From Ctena decussata (Eukaryota > Mollusca > Bivalvia > Lucinida > Lucinidae), in contig OZ022502.1 in assembly GCA_963989385.1 (NCBI GenBank), forward strand, positions 6,230,501 to 6,294,500: a DNA stretch of 64,000 nt. The letters are read 5' to 3'. The notes under the pieces were generated by a model that saw nothing but the letters and a program-made list of their open reading frames with translations, was not told the DNA's origin and searched no databases. Both the position numbers and the translations under genes were made by a program. This document shows, in pieces, positions 1 through 11,977 of the stretch (its first letter is position 1; each line of letters begins with the position of its first letter).

Positions 1-1410
1 AGTGAACTCGGGTTTAACTTCCCACCAACAGCGAGGTCATATGGAGACGGGACCTCGGTTTAAAGTCTCATCCGAAAGACCGGAGAAGCGGGGGAATCGA
101 TCTTGCGACCCTTGGATTGGTGCATCGGATAAGCCTCCATGTATTCAACGATTGTAGTGCTTGAGCCAACCACATGGTAAAACTAAAAATAAATGTAAGG
201 CTGTCAAGCAAATGTCATTCCACATCTCAGCTATTCCGAAATGTCCACTAATCCACTACTCCTCTGTCCCTCCAAATCAATCGCAACACTTCGGCCAATT
301 CCGTGCCCTGAATTATCGGCGAGGATGTCCGATTGCCTCCAAATATGATAGCTACATTTGCATGATTTAGATTTAAAACTAATGTCATGTAATGGTTGTA
401 ACTTTGTAGTTCGCCTATCTCCAACTTTCTCCCTTTCTGAAGATGATTATGGTCTGCCTCAGTGAATAAAGTAACCATCCATTACCAAATCTGAACCAAA
501 TCATAAACAAATGCACCTTTTGTCACGTGCAAACAGCCAAGGCTCAAATGAAGGCGCGTCCGCGTAGCCTGACCAGTGTCATAGCGTTCCGATATTCAAG
601 CTCCACGGGGTACATGAATTGTTCATGTGAAAGGAACAGAATCTGACCAGACTGTGCGGATCTGAGACTTTTCTCTTCGCACGTTATATTAATAAGTTGT
701 CTTTTCACTTGAAATATGTCATTCACATTTTATAACCATATAGGTATATTTTTATTGATAAATGTATTTTATCTATTTTCAGTTGAGCTGCCGCACAACA
801 GCTTGAGGATGCACAGTGAACTTTGCAAGAAAAACATCAATAATCGATCTTGTTCAAAACTGCATTACGCAATTCGAGACTCTCTTCAGTCTGTCGTTAT
901 GGTGTGTTAGATTATGTTCGCCCACTTGAGGATATAGTTAGTGATTTTATTGAAAATGAGATTTAATGAGGATGTAAATTCCCGGACTGTTCAGACACTG
1001 TAACCATTTTTTTGATATCATAATTATGGAATTTTGAACAAGTTATTTTCGTTACCGGCGACGTGGCACAAACTGCTGGCGGAAAGGCAAACAGTTCAGA
1101 TCGTGATCAGACTGCTATTAGAGCAGTCTGATCTTGGTCTGCACTGTTTGCTCATACACTTATATTCCAGAATTTAGGGTCTACACGGTGATATGTTACC
1201 TACGCAGCAGGATTTATGATGTATGTGCACCTCCGATTCACCACTATTCATGCAACATGCATAAGTAAAAAGGCGAATTTACGCAATAACTTGGATATAT
1301 TGTTCACTTTATAAAGGAATTTACATTTTGCAAGGACACCAAAGATTAAAGGTGACAGAATTATTAAGGATGTAAGTGTCATTTTGAGTGAGTCATAACG
1401 CAGACGAAAA
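1..1410. other. Non-coding flank with a short palindromic repeat
   Basis: No credible coding region. The first 150 bases (GC-richer than what follows) look like a fragment of an interspersed repeat. At about 1081-1153 there is an imperfect palindrome with stem AGCAGTCTGATC, whose outer ends read like the short CAAACAG/CTGTTTG palindromes found again at 36.8, 44.7 and 46.2 kb. Short open frames here have no codon structure or similarity I recognise. Confidence 0.5.
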
Positions 1411-2421
1411 ATGGCTAACGGTCTTTATAGGCCTGGAATGAATGGAGTTGTTATTCCGAAAGATGGATATAAAAACGGTCTGAAGCCTGTTTACTCAAAA
1501 GAGGAAAGTGAATATGGCGGGCGGAAGCTTCGTAAGGTCAGTGACAGCGAATATCAGCGAGAGGTTTCGATTAGTAAAGCCCCGGATACGTTTCCATGTG
1601 GGCACGTGCTCTGCCACAAGTGTATCCGGTTGCACATGGTGCCATCCAAAGACACGCCATTGACATGTCCGTTGTGTGGACAGGAGGCAAACCGCATCTA
1701 TACGACGGACCCCGGGGATTCCTTGGGGTATAACGTGGGTGATGTAGACAATATAACTCTGTTATCAAACTTTGATGATATAGTTAAAAGGTTCGACGGT
1801 ATTAATTATGCAAAACGTCGGCTCCAACAGGAGTCAGTTCAGAGTCGGAGTCTAGCAATGTCGTTTACAAATAGCAGTTGTCATGCATGTGATGAGCAAC
1901 ATGGCACGATGCAAGTCTTGCAAGAGTTTAACAAGTTAGATGTGGCTCACCTGAGGCCAAAGTTACCGCCCCATGTGTACTGCAGACTCTCTCAAAGTGA
2001 AATTGTGACATCTTTTCATAGTGTCGTAAACTCTTGTTGTATTTGTGTGCCGTGTACCTATAAAGAACTTCGCGGAAACGAACATTTCCCACAACTTCGT
2101 TTCCTGTCTGATAACGAGGCTGTCGCTAATCCTAGGTCAGTGTTAGCGGAAGTTGGTAAAATCATAGCTAAAAACACTGCGCCGCTAGAAACGTTACATG
2201 GAAAGAACGTTATAGAAATCGAACACAAAATTAAGCTAAACGAAAATGCTCTGGAATTTGATTTTAACCATACATCGGCGCAAATAAAGCGAATGGTAAA
2301 CGACCAAGAACAGAACTTGATTAAATTGGCATCTTATCGCATACAAGACAAAGGGGGCGTTTATCACATACAGGGAAATAGTTCCATCGAACAAAATATG
2401 AATGAGTCTGTTATCTGGTGA
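1411..2421 (+). CDS. Intronless protein with a partial RING-type zinc finger
   Basis: A 336-aa open frame with an ATG start. Around residues 62-92 it reads FPCGHVLCHKC then a spacer then CPLCG, which is the C-x-H-x2-C-x2-C...C-x2-C part of a RING (TRIM or RNF-like) finger. RING fingers bind two zinc ions and usually recruit E2 enzymes for ubiquitin transfer. The first C-x2-C pair is absent: the residues before it are an unrelated Ser/Lys-rich stretch, so either the 5' exon with the first pair lies elsewhere or the finger is degenerate. Two further Cys-containing stretches (CHACDEQH near residue 158 and CCICVPC near 210) could form a second metal site. No B-box, coiled coil or NHL repeat is obvious. 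It may be a retrocopied or exon-fragment member of the expanded bivalve TRIM-like families. Activity as a ligase is doubtful. Confidence 0.5.
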   Translation: MANGLYRPGMNGVVIPKDGYKNGLKPVYSKEESEYGGRKLRKVSDSEYQREVSISKAPDTFPCGHVLCHKCIRLHMVPSKDTPLTCPLCGQEANRIYTTDPGDSLGYNVGDVDNITLLSNFDDIVKRFDGINYAKRRLQQESVQSRSLAMSFTNSSCHACDEQHGTMQVLQEFNKLDVAHLRPKLPPHVYCRLSQSEIVTSFHSVVNSCCICVPCTYKELRGNEHFPQLRFLSDNEAVANPRSVLAEVGKIIAKNTAPLETLHGKNVIEIEHKIKLNENALEFDFNHTSAQIKRMVNDQEQNLIKLASYRIQDKGGVYHIQGNSSIEQNMNESVIW

Positions 2422-2639
2422 ACAGACATATAGACATTCTAAAATATAGCACCGTGCTTTTTTTGTGCAATAGTATATTTGCACTTTTATATGAACACTG
2501 TGATGCTGAATATTTGAGATTCAGTTTCGGATTAACACCGTTTATGGAAAGGCTAAGCCCTAGCTGGTGGAAAATCGTCTGCTCATATCCTGGGCAAAAT
2601 ACTGGATAATGTCAAAATGAAGAAATTTTCACACCAGTC

Positions 2640-3240
2640 CTCCAGTTAAGAAGGGAAAGCAGGGATAATTTAGGGATAATTTTCCATCTGTCTCCATAAA
2701 AACATATGTTGTGATCGATTATTAGAACCATCTCGCCGAGACGATTCTAATGAGGGGTAACACCATATTTTTTCGTTGAAAAAGAAGAAAATCATTTGAA
2801 TTGTCCTCATTAACCCCTCTTATCTGGAGCTCGGAACAAGCTTGGAACAGTACAGCTGAATGGACAAACTTCGAGTGTTCTGGGCCCGGATTCTGAATAG
2901 ACATACTCGGTTGGCATAAATCATCTGGACAAGTTGTATATATATATATATATGGAAGAATGATCGTATGCAAAACAGAAACACTGTATTTAAGCCATAT
3001 GCCCGATTTTGGATATACCGAGGCATTAATATCAAAGTTTCAGGGCTCCAGATAAAAAAGGATAACAGGAATAATTTTCTATAGTTCTCCATAAAACCCA
3101 TGCATTGTGATCCATCATTAGAACCGTCTCGCTGAGACGGTTCTGATGAGGGATTACAACATAAATTTTCATGTAGAAATAAGAAAAAAAAGTATCTTTG
3201 AATTATCCCGGTTACCCTTCTTTTCTGGTGCTCTAAAATC
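2640..3240. repeat. Tandem pair of a palindrome-cored interspersed repeat
   Basis: Two diverged copies (about 2640-2830 and 3045-3238), each about 190 bp, share an AGGGATAAT/AGGAATAAT start, an ATTAGAACCGTCTCG...CGAGACGGTTCT palindrome at the core, an A-rich stretch and a CTTTTCTGG-type end. An (AT)n run lies at 2936-2952. The open frames across it are incidental. Confidence 0.6.
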
Positions 3241-3362
3241 AAACGTTGGATTTGTTACCAGTTACTGAATTATTAATGTTAAAATGCACTCCTTCTGGAT
3301 GTTTGCTTTAATAGTTGAAAGCTGTGTTTTCTATCCACACTACAGCTTGATTTAGAAAAAAA

Positions 3363-3562
3363 TTGAGCCGCGACACGACAAAACCAACAAAGTGGTTGTG
3401 CCCAGTCTGATCAGTCTTCGCTGTTCGCATGAAGGTATAGCTTAGATCCTTAGCTACCCTTTAAGCGCTTAGCCAAGAGCCTGGTCATACTTGGCGGATA
3501 CCAAGGTTGATCTGAGCCTATATTGGTTGCACAACCACTTTGTTGGTTTTCTCGTGCCAAGG
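3363..3562. mobile_element. Palindromic MITE, family P1 copy 1
   Basis: Begins GAGCCGCGACACGACAAAAC and ends with the diverged inverse (GTTGGTTTTCTCGTGCC). The interior is rich in CAGTCTGATCAG and its complement. It is one of seven copies in the window; the others are at 3785, 8078, 8373, 10255, 47831 and 63068. The ends can fold onto each other, as in a non-autonomous DNA transposon. No coding capacity. Confidence 0.7.
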
Positions 3563-3784
3563 GTCATTAATGATCTCTACAGAGACAAACTGTTGCATGT
3601 AAGTCTGTGATATGCAGAAGAAATTGGCATCAATTCTATTTTGAGGGTTGCCAAGAAGGAAGCCATATGGGTATGAAGCAATATTGATATTAGTCACGAG
3701 ATTTTCCGTTGGAATGATTACTGTTTTTGTGGGTTGACATTACATTAAACACAGAGCGCTCAGCCAAATCATTGCGTGAGATAA

Positions 3785-4003
3785 TTGAGCCACGACACGA
3801 GAAAGCCAACAAAGTGGCATGTGCGCCCAGCGAAGACTCAGATCAGCCTGGGCATCTGCCCAGTCTGATCAGAGTATTTCCTGTCCGCTACCTTGTAAGG
3901 GCTTAGAGAAGAGTCTGATCAGACTGGTCGGATGCCCAGGCTGATCTTGAGTCTGCGCTGGGCGCACTTGTCACTTTGTTGGTTTCCTCGTGTTGCGGCT
4001 CAT
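3785..4003. mobile_element. Palindromic MITE, family P1 copy 2
   Basis: Same family as the copy at 3363. Left end GAGCCACGACACGAG, right end CTCGTGTTGCGGCTC. Both CCAACAAAGTGGCA and its inverse are intact, so the whole 219 bp could form a hairpin. Confidence 0.7.
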
Positions 4004-4846
4004 ATAGTGATGCAAACGGATGGCAAGTAATATGGATATTAGTCACGATACTTTCGATGGGAACAATTAAAACATTGCATGAAATACAGAGCACGCTTCC
4101 CTATACCGTGTATTAAGTATTGCTCTGGTTGTTTGTAAATATGCGAAAGTGCTTGTAATTATTTGTTGTAAGTACGCAAAAACAATGGCGCAACTATATT
4201 CGTAACGGAGCATATAGAGAGGTTCCCGGGAACGAATCTATCAGGCATCGCCTGGACAGTATATATTGTTTTCATGATATTTTCGGTTTTATGTAGGTGA
4301 CCGTTTCAACAAAGAAACAATGCTTTCCTGGGTATGCACCAATTTTAATAAGTTAAGATCTGCGGCCTTTTCATCAAAATGAAATACACAGTAAAATTAA
4401 AAAGTTGCGTGACGCCTTTACATAACTTTCAAAATGGACGTTAGTCTAGATCACATAGACGCTTCAGCTGTCTCTAACCGACTCTCATACTTCAGGAACC
4501 ATGCCGGTGAGGAACCCTATACTACTCGCTATAGGGTTTCTTACCGGTATGAGATGTCGCTTTACAGCCCATGATAGTGAATAGGTTCCTTACCATTTAG
4601 CAAAAGCTGATAACGAAACCTTACAGAGTGTTAGGGTCGGTGTCGCAGTCTGATCAGAGCCTTTGCATGTCACATCAGCCATCTATGGAAGTGACCAAAG
4701 CAATATAGCCAACAGTGAGGTCTCTGATTACCCTGCGTGGAACAGCGGAACGATCGTAATATCACATGACAAAATTGCCACATTGTTGAAAGTCACATGG
4801 CGTAGCTCAACTGTTTTGCGGAAATGCATGGAGGTCACCAGGCCCG
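4004..4846. other. Non-coding, with a short hairpin at 4498-4549
   Basis: No gene seen. At 4498-4549 an inverted repeat pairs ATGCCGGTGAGGAACCCTAT with ATAGGGTTTCTTACCGGTAT around an 8-10 base loop. The short open frame at about 4663-4863 runs into the neighbouring palindrome and is probably chance. Confidence 0.5.
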
Positions 4847-4984
4847 GAGATTATAAAACTTGAGTACTTTCTCAAACTCAAAATAAAGCGCACTGATTGG
4901 CTGCTTCCGAGCACATGCTCGGAAGCAGCCAATCAGTGTGCTTTATTTTGAGTTTGAGATTATACTCAAGTTTTATAACCTCGA
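4847..4984. mobile_element. Perfect long hairpin MITE, family P2 copy 1
   Basis: About 138 bp in which the left arm (GAGATTATAAAACTTGAGTA ... CTGATTGGCTGCTTCCGAGC) is repeated almost perfectly in inverse in the right arm, with an ACATG-type centre. A second, more degraded copy lies at 46803-46920. This is the structure of a foldback/MITE element. Confidence 0.75.
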
Positions 4985-5711
4985 ACCCAGTTAACCTTAG
5001 AGTCTATTGATTCTGATTATTCTGCCTAGATGCACAAGCATTTCTGAGGCTTTGCCGTTCGCGCATGACATAGGGCACGTCTTCTCATTTTGATGCTAGA
5101 TACCTTACCATTTTAACAAAGAAACAGTGTTATACATGCTTTTTTGTAATGTCATGGACGTATGTTACATTGTTTTTTTTTTACAGTCAAGGGTCAAAAG
5201 TATTTCCACAAAACATATTTTAGTGCATTTACATTTTTGCAAAAAAAGAAAATTAATTTGGGCAGTTATCTAAAGCCAAGCCTAAAATAATTTATATGGT
5301 TGAAAAGCTAATTGAACAATGCAATAAGCATTATTTACATATCTAAATTCTGACCCCTCAGTGTTAAGATACAGCTTGTCAAACTTAGCATAAATTTTGA
5401 AATTATCAAGTTGCCATTGACGTTAATGGCGACGTCGCGAAAAAATTAGACCAAAAACTCAAACGTTAAATTTAAAGTCATACTGTTTGAGAATAGGGTA
5501 AACGACTGAAATGAAACAAATATATTGCATGCTATATTTGTTCAGCTATCTACCAGTACCAAATTTATTGTAATCCGTTTAACAGAAGAGCCAAAATATA
5601 ATTTCCAATAAGCATGAAAATACACTGAAGTCTATGGGAAAATTAATTTTGTGGAATTACTATAGGTCCTTTACTGGAGATTAATTTGAAAGTTTGTGCG
5701 TATGTGTAGGT
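4985..5711. other. AT-rich non-coding spacer
   Basis: Low-complexity AT-rich DNA with no open frame of interest, no repeat copy that I recognise and no RNA gene. Confidence 0.5.
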
Positions 5712-7990
5712 GAAGTTTTATGAGTAAACCAAGAATTTTCATCAAGGCCCCGCCCAACTGCAAATAGTGAAGTTTTATGGTAAACCAAGAATTTTCATCA
5801 AGGCCCCGCCCAACTGCAAATAGTGAAGTTTTATGGTAAACCAAGAATTTTCATCAAGGCCCCGCCCAACTGCAAATAGTGAAGTTTTATGGTAAACCAA
5901 GAATTTTCATCAAGGCCCCGCCCAACTGCAAATAGTGAAGTTTTATGGTAAACCAAGAATTTTCATCAAGGCCCCGCCCAACTGCAAATAGTGAAGTTTT
6001 ATGGTAAACCAAGAATTTTCATCAAGGCCCCGCCCAACTGCAAATAGTGAAGTTTTATGGTAAACCAAGAATTTTCATCAAGGCCCCGCCCAACTGCAAA
6101 TAGTGAAGTTTTATGGTAAACCAAGAATTTTCATCAAGGCCCCGCCCAACTGCAAATAGTGAAGTTTTATGGTAAACTAAGAATTTTCATCAAGGCCCCG
6201 CCCAACTGCAAATAGTGAAGTTTTATGGTAAACCAAGAATTTTCATCAAGGCCCCACCCAACTGCAAATAGTGAAGTTTTATGGTAAACCAAGAATTTTC
6301 ATCAAGGCCCCGTCCAACTGCAAATAGTGAAGTTTTATGGTAAACCAAGAATTTTCATCAAGGCCCCGCCCAACTGTAAATAGTGAAGTTTTATGGTAAA
6401 CTAAGAATTTTCATCAAGGCCCCGCCCAACTGCAAATAGTGAAGTTTTATGGTAAACCAAGAATTTTCATCAAGGCTTGCCCAACTGCAAATAGTGAAGT
6501 TTTATGGAAAACCAAGAATTTTCATCAAGGCCCCGCCCAACTGCAAATAGTGAAGTTTTATGGTAAACCAAGAATTTTCATCAAGGCTTGCCCAACTGCA
6601 AATAGTGAAGTTTTATGGTAAACCAAGAATTTTCATCAAGGCCCCGCTCAACTGCAAATAGTGAAGTTTTATGGTAAACCAAGAATATTCATCAAGGCCC
6701 TGCCCAACTGCAAATAGTGAAGTTTTATGGAAAACCAAGAATTTTCATCAAGGCCCCGCCCAACTGCAAATAGTGAAGTTTTATGGTAAACCAAGAATTT
6801 TCATCAAGGCCCCGCCCAACTGCAAATAATGGAGTTTTATGGTAAACCAAGAATTTTCATCAAGGCCCCGCCCAACTGCAAATAGTGAAGTTTTATGGTA
6901 AACCAAGAATTTTCATCAAGGCTTGCCCAACTGCAAATAGTGAAGTTTATGGTAAACCAAGAATTTTCATCAAGGCTTGCCCAACTGCAAATAGTGAAGT
7001 TTTATGGTAAACCAAGAATTTTCATCAAGGCCCCGCCCAACTGCAAATAGTGAAGTTTTATGGAAAACCAAGAATTTTCATCAAGGCCCCGCCCAACTGC
7101 AAATAGTGAAGTTTTATGGTAAACTAAGAATTTTCATCAAGGCCCCGCCCAACTGCAAATAGTGAAGTTTTATGGTAAACCAAGAATTTTCATCAAGGCC
7201 CCGCCCAACTGCAAATAGTGAAGTTTTATGGTAAACCAAGAATTTTCATCAAGGCTTGCCCAACTGCAAATAGTGAAGTTTTATGGTAAACCAAGAATTT
7301 TCATCAAGGCCCCGCCCAACTGCAAATAGTGAAGTTTTATGGTAAACTAAGAATTTTCATCAAGGCCCCGCCCAACTGCAAATAGTGAAGTTTTATGGAA
7401 AACCAAGAATTTTCATCAAGGCTTGCCCAACTGCAAATAGTGAAGTTTTATGGAAAACCAAGAATTTTCATCAAGGCTTGCCCAACTGCAAATAGTGAAG
7501 TTTTATGGTAAACCAAGAATTTTCATCAAGGCCCCGCCCAACTGCAAATAATGGAGTTTTATGGTAAACCAAGAATTTTCATCAAGGCCCCGCCCAACTG
7601 AAAATAATGGAGTTTTATGGTAAACTAAGAATTTTCATCAAGGCCCCGCCCAACTGCAAATAGTGAAGTTTTATGGTAAACCAAGAATTTTCATCAAGGC
7701 CCCGCCCAACTGCAAATAGTGAAGTTTTATGGTAAACCAAGAATTTTCATCAAGGCCCCGCCCAACTGCAAATAGTGAAGTTTTATGGTAAACCAAGAAT
7801 TTTCATCAAGGCTTGCCCAACTGCAAATAGTGAAGTTTTAAGGAAAACCAAGAATTTTCATCAAGGCCCCGCCCAACTGCAAATAGTGAAGTTTTATGGT
7901 AAACCAAGAATTTTCATCAAGGCTTGCCCAACTGCAAATAGTGAAGTTTTATGGTAAACCAAGAATTTTCATCAAGGCCCCACCCAAGTG
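5712..7990 (+). repeat. 56-bp minisatellite, about 41 tandem copies
   Basis: Unit of 56 bp beginning GAAGTTTTATGGTAAACC and ending CAACTGCAAATAGT. Most copies are identical. A 55-bp variant, in which CCCCG in the middle is replaced by TTG with one base lost, is interspersed, as are TAAACT/TAAACC and ATGGAG/GTGAAG variants. These variants recur in blocks, which points to array growth by multi-unit unequal crossover. The open frames in it (6439-6621, 7775-7957) exist only where a 55-bp unit shifts the frame past the TAG/TAA in each unit, so they are not genes. Confidence 0.95.
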
Positions 7991-8077
7991 CTAATACACC
8001 TACAATACGGTAAGTTTATTGTTACGGAACGGGTAATTATTTAGGATGCGCAGACTATAAACAGTGCAGCGTAAAAT

Positions 8078-8317
8078 GAGCCAGGACACAACAAAACCAA
8101 CAAAAGTGGCATGTGCGCCCAGTGAACACTCAGATCAGCCTACGCATCAGCCCAGTCTGATCAGAGTCTTCACTGTCCAAATGGAGGTAGCGTAATCCCT
8201 TACCTGCCTTTTAAGCGGACAGCGAAGACTCTGGTCAGGCTAGGCGGATGCCTAGGCTGATCTGAGTCTTCGCTGAGCGCACTTGTTGCTTCGTTGGTTT
8301 TGTTGTGTCGCGGCTCA
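8078..8317. mobile_element. Palindromic MITE, family P1 copy 3
   Basis: GAGCCAGGACACAACAAAAC at the left and GTTTTGTTGTGTCGCGGCTC at the right, with CAGTCTGATCAGAG and its inverse inside. Same family as 3363. Confidence 0.7.
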
Positions 8318-8372
8318 AATAATCTTATAATCGAAACATTTCATGTGTAAAATTGCTGTGGTTTTATAATAA

Positions 8373-8582
8373 GAGCCGCGACACGACAAAACCAACAAAG
8401 TGGTCGTGCGCATCCGCCCAGTCTGATCAGACTCTTCGCTGAGCGCTTAAATGGTAGCTAAGGGTCAAAGCTACCTCCATGCGGACAGCGAAGACTATGA
8501 TCAGACTGGGCTGGTGCCCAGGCTGATCTGAGTCTGCACAGGGCGCACAACCACTTTGTTGGTTTTCTCGTGTCGCGGCTCA
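8373..8582. mobile_element. Palindromic MITE, family P1 copy 4
   Basis: One of the best-preserved copies: GAGCCGCGACACGACAAAAC at the left and the inverse ending GTGTCGCGGCTC at the right, only about 55 bp from copy 3. Confidence 0.75.
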
Positions 8583-10254
8583 AATTATTAACTTTAATGC
8601 TGATCTGTGATAGGGCTATCCTGAATATTGGGACTTCTTAAATTTGCACAATTATCCTAAAATATGAATATATCGTCCATCGGGCACAACATTGAATAAA
8701 CGGAATAGTAGTATGTCAAAAATTGCTGGAACTGTCTCGAACCATGCAGACCCTACGAAGAATGATCCAAAAAGAAAGCCTTATCTAAGTCTACACAGCC
8801 TGTTCCAATATTTGGGACCATTATGGTAGTTTGATATTATAATATGTTTGATGACATGTTACATACCGGTACATAAAACTTTTTTGTTGCATATTTTCCT
8901 TGGCTGAGTTGACAGACCACAAAATATTATGTGTGTTTTGCTAACGAATGCACTGTAACATACATAGAGTTGTACTTTTCATTATTCAAAGCTGTTATGC
9001 CAACGTAGTTGCAGCGTCATGACCTCGTTTAGACCTTGATCTGACAGTTCGACACCGTTTCAAGTTGGACTGTAATTGTGAGACGGCTTTGACGCTGCTG
9101 CATTGTTAAGCACCATTGCGCAGCTTTGATATTGATCTGACGTCGCCTAGAGCCATTTTGCTATTTCGACATTAATATAACGGTGTCTAGAGTCATGACG
9201 TTGCTTCGACGTTGATCTGTCGTTGGCTAGAGTCATGACGCTGTTCTGACATGGAACTGACGTTGTCTAGAGGCATGACGCTGTTTTGACGTTGATCTGA
9301 CGGGTATTTCTTTTCTCGATAAAATTGCATTTTGCCCTTAACCCTTTTAAGACTGGAAACCCGTTTTGGGGACATACGCAAACAGTGCAGACCCAGTTCA
9401 GACGCAGCAGAATGCAGTGTCTGATTTCCGTGCAAAATAGCCTACAATAAAAGTAAAAAAACAATCACCAGAAACTCCTCAAATTAGAAATGGACTCTTC
9501 CAAATGATAAGAATGAACAGGTCTAATAGTCAAAAAAGGGTTAATTTCATAAATTCTGTGCTCTATTTTCAAAGGAGCAGCTGTCGGTCTAACAAAGGAG
9601 GCGACTGAAGGCAGTCACTTGTTCGAATCATTTTAATGTCCGTATACGTGCATTTGTTTCGTGTTTTGTAATAAATCAAACAGTTGGTGCTTGTGTTCAC
9701 AAAAATAATGTTATGATTTTATAATTTTACAAACCTCTTATTACATGGTGCTTCGTCTCATCTAAGACAGGAGGAGAGAGCAGACTTATCCTCTTCGACC
9801 ATGGGAGATACAGACAAACCGCTGCAACCTGTCAGTCATTGGCTAATGTTGTATGCATAGTTTCCCATTTATGGCACCGAGCAGCAAAGACTGGGACATG
9901 TCTGCGCAGCCTGGTTCTGATTCCTGTGATGGCGCCTGTTCCCTCGTCTCATTGAATGTTGTTTATATTTGTTACAAGGCTAATTTATAAAAACTTTTTA
10001 TATTTTTAAATGTTACAAAAATGCTTTTTGCTTGGTCGTTGTCTCATTGTTATATTTTTCGTATCTAGTTAACAGAGGTATAGATAATCAAAGCATTAGG
10101 TGAAAAACTTTTCCTAACAATCTATCAATCTATAAAGGTATATTTACCGTACTTTTCCAAATTTACGCCCCACGGAGGGGGGAGGGGTGGGAATACAATT
10201 CGCAGGCCCTTAAAATGGCGCTCTCGGGACAAAGTCTGGTCTATAAAACTACAT
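8583..10254. other. Non-coding, with a degenerate tandem repeat at 9005-9305
   Basis: No gene recognised. Between about 9005 and 9305 a roughly 55-60 bp unit (core GACGTTGATCTGACG ... CTAGAGTCATGACGCTG) is repeated about five times with many changes. A G-rich tract lies at about 10173-10190. Confidence 0.5.
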
Positions 10255-10496
10255 TTGAGCCGCGACACGACAAAACCAGCAATGTGGTTGTGCGCCCAGC
10301 GCAGACTCAGATCAGCCTGGGCATCCGCCCAGTTTGATCAGAGTCTTCGCTGTCCGCATGGAGGTATCTTAGACCCTTAGGTACCCTTTGAGCACTTAAC
10401 AAAGAGTCTGGTCAAACTTGGCGGATGTCCAGGCTGATCTGAGTCTTCACTGGACGCACATGCCACATTGTTGGTTTTGTCGTGTAGCGGCTCATT
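10255..10496. mobile_element. Palindromic MITE, family P1 copy 5
   Basis: Left end GAGCCGCGACACGACAAAAC, right end GTTTTGTCGTGTAGCGGCTC, interior CAGATCAGCCTGGGCATCCG and its inverse. Same family as 3363. Confidence 0.75.
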
Positions 10497-10906
10497 TAGC
10501 GGTCTAGAGCCAATGTTGGTAGTACTTTTCTTTCCACAGAGAAGTAAAGGGATGCTTAGCAAAAAGAGACGTTTATTTGGGGAAATTTAGTAGAACAAAA
10601 ACAATGTCTTTTCTGGCGATTCTAACGTGATTCCAGAACATATGTTGGTGGAGAAATAAGAAAAAAATGTTTATACCTAATTTTTTGCTTATCTACATCT
10701 CTGGTTATTATGTTTGCCTTTGATATAGACACATGTTAAATTAAAATTTGCTTAGATTAGATATAAAAAAAAATACTTTTCTTTTTGTCATGTTTTCAAC
10801 CCGTTCGCGATGACGATCAGGGAGAAACTCTGCCATTTTTATTTTGCTTCCCTTCTCAATAATGGTCAGCTCCTAAAGAAAACGAGTTGGATCCCCTAGG
10901 AGTAAC

Positions 10907-11972
10907 TGTCAGAGAGTAGCTTTTCCCCCCTAGTAGTTTTTCCCCCCGGAAAAATGACTATGATTTTTTCATAGTAGAATTTCCCACCGGAAAAATGGCT
11001 ACTAGTATATAGTAGAATTTCCCCCCGGAAATATGACTATATAGCCAATTTTCCCCGGGGAAAATCTACTATACGTGTTTTTGCATAGCCGTTTTTCTCC
11101 TCCATAGTGGATTTTCCCCCTCGTAATATGATTGCAGTAAACACGCTACATAGTGGAATTTGCTCCTTCTCCAATTATAATAGTGAGGTTCATAACTGAA
11201 ATAGAAATATGACTATCTGTCCGTAAAGTATCGATAGATAACAGATGCTAAAACCGCATGCATGTGTCCATCAGTCTTATTTTTGTTTTGGGGAATACAG
11301 GTAGGCATTTTGCTTTTCCATGATAGCAACAAATGGATATGAGGATATGAGTGTACGTGGCTGTGTGCTTAAATTTGTATTATTTTGTGTTTATACAAGC
11401 GTTCATCTGTGCATGCGCGCAGCGGAGTGCCTGGACTTGTATTCGCCTTTCATGCAAGAGTCGAGGGCTCGACTCCCATAGGGACACACGTCCGATTATG
11501 ATTTTCAATGTAATAAACTCCCTACTAAATCAAACATGACTAGACAAAGCACCCGTTCGTACATCTTTCTGTAAGTTTGCATGCGTATGTGTACGTATAT
11601 AAATATCTGCGATGGGAAAAACCACACCCTGCTCGTTCCTTAAATTAGTAATTATTGATTATTATAAAAATATGGGTGCTAAATTTGCATATTGATTTTT
11701 TTAATTAATCACGTTCATTACCTTCGTTGGAGTACTGATACATTTCTTATGCAATTAATTCCGTAAAATGTCTCTGTTCAATTTCGCTCCGTTTCGTTCC
11801 GTTCCGTAAAATACCTACAACCATGTCAAATTCACTAATAGCCAATTTCCTGGTGGGGGAAAAAGGACTATGGGGGAAAAGTGGCTCTATGAGGTCCGGA
11901 CAATCCACTATATAGCCGTCCTTCCTATAGTCATTTTTCCGGGGGGAAAGGGGGAAAAACCACTCTCTGACA
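10907..11972 (+). mobile_element. 1.07-kb TGT...ACA non-autonomous DNA element, copy A
   Basis: Ends are TGTCAGAGAGTAGC and the inverse ACTCTCTGACA. It is flanked by an exact 5-bp target duplication GTAAC (10902-10906 and 11973-11977). Subterminal regions contain reiterated TTTTCCCCCCGGAAAAATG and TGGCTATATAGT motifs on both sides. There is no transposase. TGT...ACA termini with 5-bp duplications are what integrase-type DDE enzymes such as Ginger leave (LTR elements do too, but there are no LTRs here). Related copies lie at 41939 (inverted), 50055 and, truncated, 48763. Confidence 0.8.
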
Positions 11973-11977
11973 GTAAC

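Noticed and set aside
6439..7957. Two 60-codon frames encoding repeated peptides in the minisatellite
   Set aside because: They arise only where a 55-bp unit shifts the frame; there is no start context, promoter or flanking gene.
5712..7990. CRISPR array
   Set aside because: Repeats are directly abutting with no unique spacers, in a eukaryotic genome.
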